From Rallus limicola (Eukaryota > Chordata > Aves > Gruiformes > Rallidae): 64,000 nucleotides of DNA. Below are positions 62,301 through 64,000 of this stretch, in pieces. Within the stretch, counting starts at the first letter, position 1. The number at the start of each line of letters is the position of its first letter. The notes beneath the pieces are model-generated. The model did not search any database. It was not told where the DNA came from and saw only the letters and a list, made by a program, of their open reading frames with translations. The position numbers and the translations under genes were made by a program. The stretch lies in NCBI GenBank assembly GCA_022605955.1, contig JAKCOZ010000020.1, forward strand, positions 8,297,001 to 8,361,000, given 5' to 3'.

Positions 62301-63709
62301 TGTTTGTTCAGCTAACACAGTTGCTTTCATTCAAGAGCTAAATCACAAGAGGATAATTTGCAAATAGCAACTGTATGTTAAATACTAATTTGTATGTACA
62401 TGTTTGGGTTGTTTTCCAAAGTCCATTTATCATCTCAGTCCCCCTGCATCTGCTGCTACAAGGCTTTCTGCCAACTCAGCAGAATGGGAACTCTAGCTAA
62501 CCCTGCTCACACTTGTCTTGCTCCCAGCACCTCCGGATGAGAACTGAATGTGACTGGGTCTGCCATGTGATGAGCCATACCAGTGCTTGGAGCACATTAG
62601 GGTTTCTATCCAACAGAAAATGCTAAATGTATAAAGTTCATCTGGGCTTGTTGGAGTCTGTACCCATCTCCTGTTGTCATCATCCTAAATGTGGAAAAAG
62701 ACCAGAAATTTTAGCTGGTAGAATCCATTAATTTCTCAGGACCCCTAAACTTGGTACAAATTCTAGGTGTACAGAGAAGGGTGAGACCGTTGTGCCAGTG
62801 CATCAACTTGTGGATTTCCCAGTGCATCTGCTTCTTTCCACTGGAGCTCCCACTAAAAGCATGACTCCTTGTCATGCACAGCACAAGCCCAGAGCCAGCC
62901 ACTTGCCTGAGAGCTTAGGTGCTAAGTTATATCTGGACCAAATTCTAATCTGGGCAGGTCTAAAACTAACCATGAGGAACAACAGCCCTGCTATAAAGCA
63001 GATGGAGCTGAATTTACTACTATTTCCTACCAACCATTTTGGATCGAGTCAAAACAGCCCCTGCTGCCTGTGGGTAAAGCAGGTGGTGGAATCGCCGGCA
63101 TCGCCAGTTGCACAAAGCAGATTGATACAGCTGAGCCCAGAGCCCGTTCTCTGAGGAGACTGGCATTGTATGTGAACTGGAATTTCCTGTAAACCAAGTG
63201 CCTCTGCAATAGAAAGAAATGTCCAGGAAACAGCTGTGCACATGCAAAGTGCTTTTACTACTTGCCTGATGTTTTCCTCAGCATCACGTTTTTATAAATT
63301 TTTTTTTTGTTAAATGCTTCAATCCTGTGCAAACAAGCTTCTGCTCAGCAGCTTCCTGTATGACAGTAGCCAAGAGAAACAGCTACATTTGGGGTGATCC
63401 ATTTAAGCCTCACACTGTATTGTCTGGGAATATGGGGACTAGGGATTATTCAGTGGAGGCTGAAAAATGTTAATATTTTATCAGCCACAGAGTAAACAGA
63501 TAAAGCGGAAACCACTTTATATTTCTCTGAAATGTTAATAATGGGCTGATAATCTCCAGAGCCTACATGCTTCCTGTGATTCAAAAGGAACTGCATGTAC
63601 TCAACATTCACAGTGCAGGCCTGGCACAAGTCACACACCCTCTCCAAGAAAGGATGTCGTTGGCCTGGATGGGAACATGGCACAGAAATCAAAAAGCTGT
63701 TTTCTTCAT
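59376..63709. other. Non-coding stretch, no gene seen
   Basis: Contains an A-rich low-complexity patch at about 60180-60230 and a short ATAATAC-type duplication near 60305-60320. Open frames are up to 120 codons with no domain. A phrase at about 60800 (CTTGGACAAGTCACTTCC) hints at another MIR scrap but is too short. Confidence 0.5.
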
Positions 63710-63764
63710 GGTTAGACTTGATATGAAAGGTCCCTTCCAACCAAGACAATTCTATGATTCTATA
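63710..63764 (+). mobile_element. CR1 3'-terminal fragment
   Basis: GGTTAGACTTGATATGAAAG, then GTCCCTTCCAACCAAGACAA, then TTCTATGATTCTATAG: the last about 55 bp of an avian CR1 with two tail repeats, in sense orientation. Confidence 0.93.
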
Positions 63765-64000
63765 GTTTCTTAACAGAAATTGGAGAGCCACAGGGAAGAG
63801 CAGACAAGGTGACTGGCGATCTTGGATATGTGGCTGGAGCCTGATCCATACATCTCCTTAGACCTGGGACCCAGCAGCACTAGTTTGAAAGACCTGTAGC
63901 TGGCTTGGCAGCTGTGTAAAGATTGTCTCTGCTTGTCTTTAATTCTTCAGTTGTGGAAGGACTTGAAAATTTGGGTCAATCCTGAGTTATTAGAATGAGA
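63765..64000. other. Right edge of window, nothing recognised
   Basis: Unique-looking sequence after the CR1 tail. No frame or repeat stands out; features may continue beyond the edge. Confidence 0.5.

Overview
This window reads as bird nuclear DNA. It holds several 5'-truncated CR1 retrotransposon copies with the avian 3' tail (ATTCTRTG-type repeats after CCTTCCAAC), one solo LTR that begins with the CTGGTTTTGGCTGGGATAG block I recall from avian ERVL-like elements, and scattered very old MIR-type core SINE remnants. There are no Alu, B1 or L1 sequences and no operon-like gene packing. The exact species cannot be read from this. The form of the CR1 tails and the LTR fits a neoavian bird, at low certainty. 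Most of the window is moderately AT-rich, CpG-poor, non-coding sequence, as expected of intergenic or long intronic DNA.

I found no protein-coding gene I can defend. Open frames longer than 100 codons are few, overlap one another on both strands, lack recognisable domains or exon-like splice boundaries, and mostly arise by chance or inside repeats. The one ORF fragment with a recognisable protein signature (about 11388-11571) is the decayed C-terminal end of a CR1 ORF2.

Layout: 1-11344 is non-coding with a TG microsatellite at 9394. A 307-bp CR1 3' end lies at 11345-11651. From 11652 to 31483 there is non-coding DNA with a CR1 scrap (15318) and MIR-like fragments near 16.7, 19.7, 22.7, 26.5 and 29.7 kb, plus a homeodomain-type cluster of three TTAATTAA palindromes at 30722-30768. 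An antisense CR1 with a possible target-site duplication is at 31484-31682, and a MIR-like fragment at 32165-32350.

The most distinctive locus is 33060-34060. It is a CpG-dense island of about 1 kb whose centre is a nearly perfect 20-bp minisatellite (33241-33870, 31.5 copies). The array varies at only three positions in the unit, two of them CpG/TpG sites, contains an internal multi-unit duplication, and has no stop codon in any of the six frames. A Kozak-like ATG with a following GT donor (33951) and a TATA-like box (34054) sit on its right flank. It looks like a repeat-bearing promoter island or the 5' end of an unannotated transcript. Further right are a CR1 tail (34671), a solo LTR (40612-41188), MIR remnants near 44.3 kb, CR1 fragments (48200, 52092, 63710), a 7-bp CACACAG minisatellite (55557-55623) and a MIR-like fragment near 59.3 kb. 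Repeat-family names rest on remembered consensus motifs, not on a database search.
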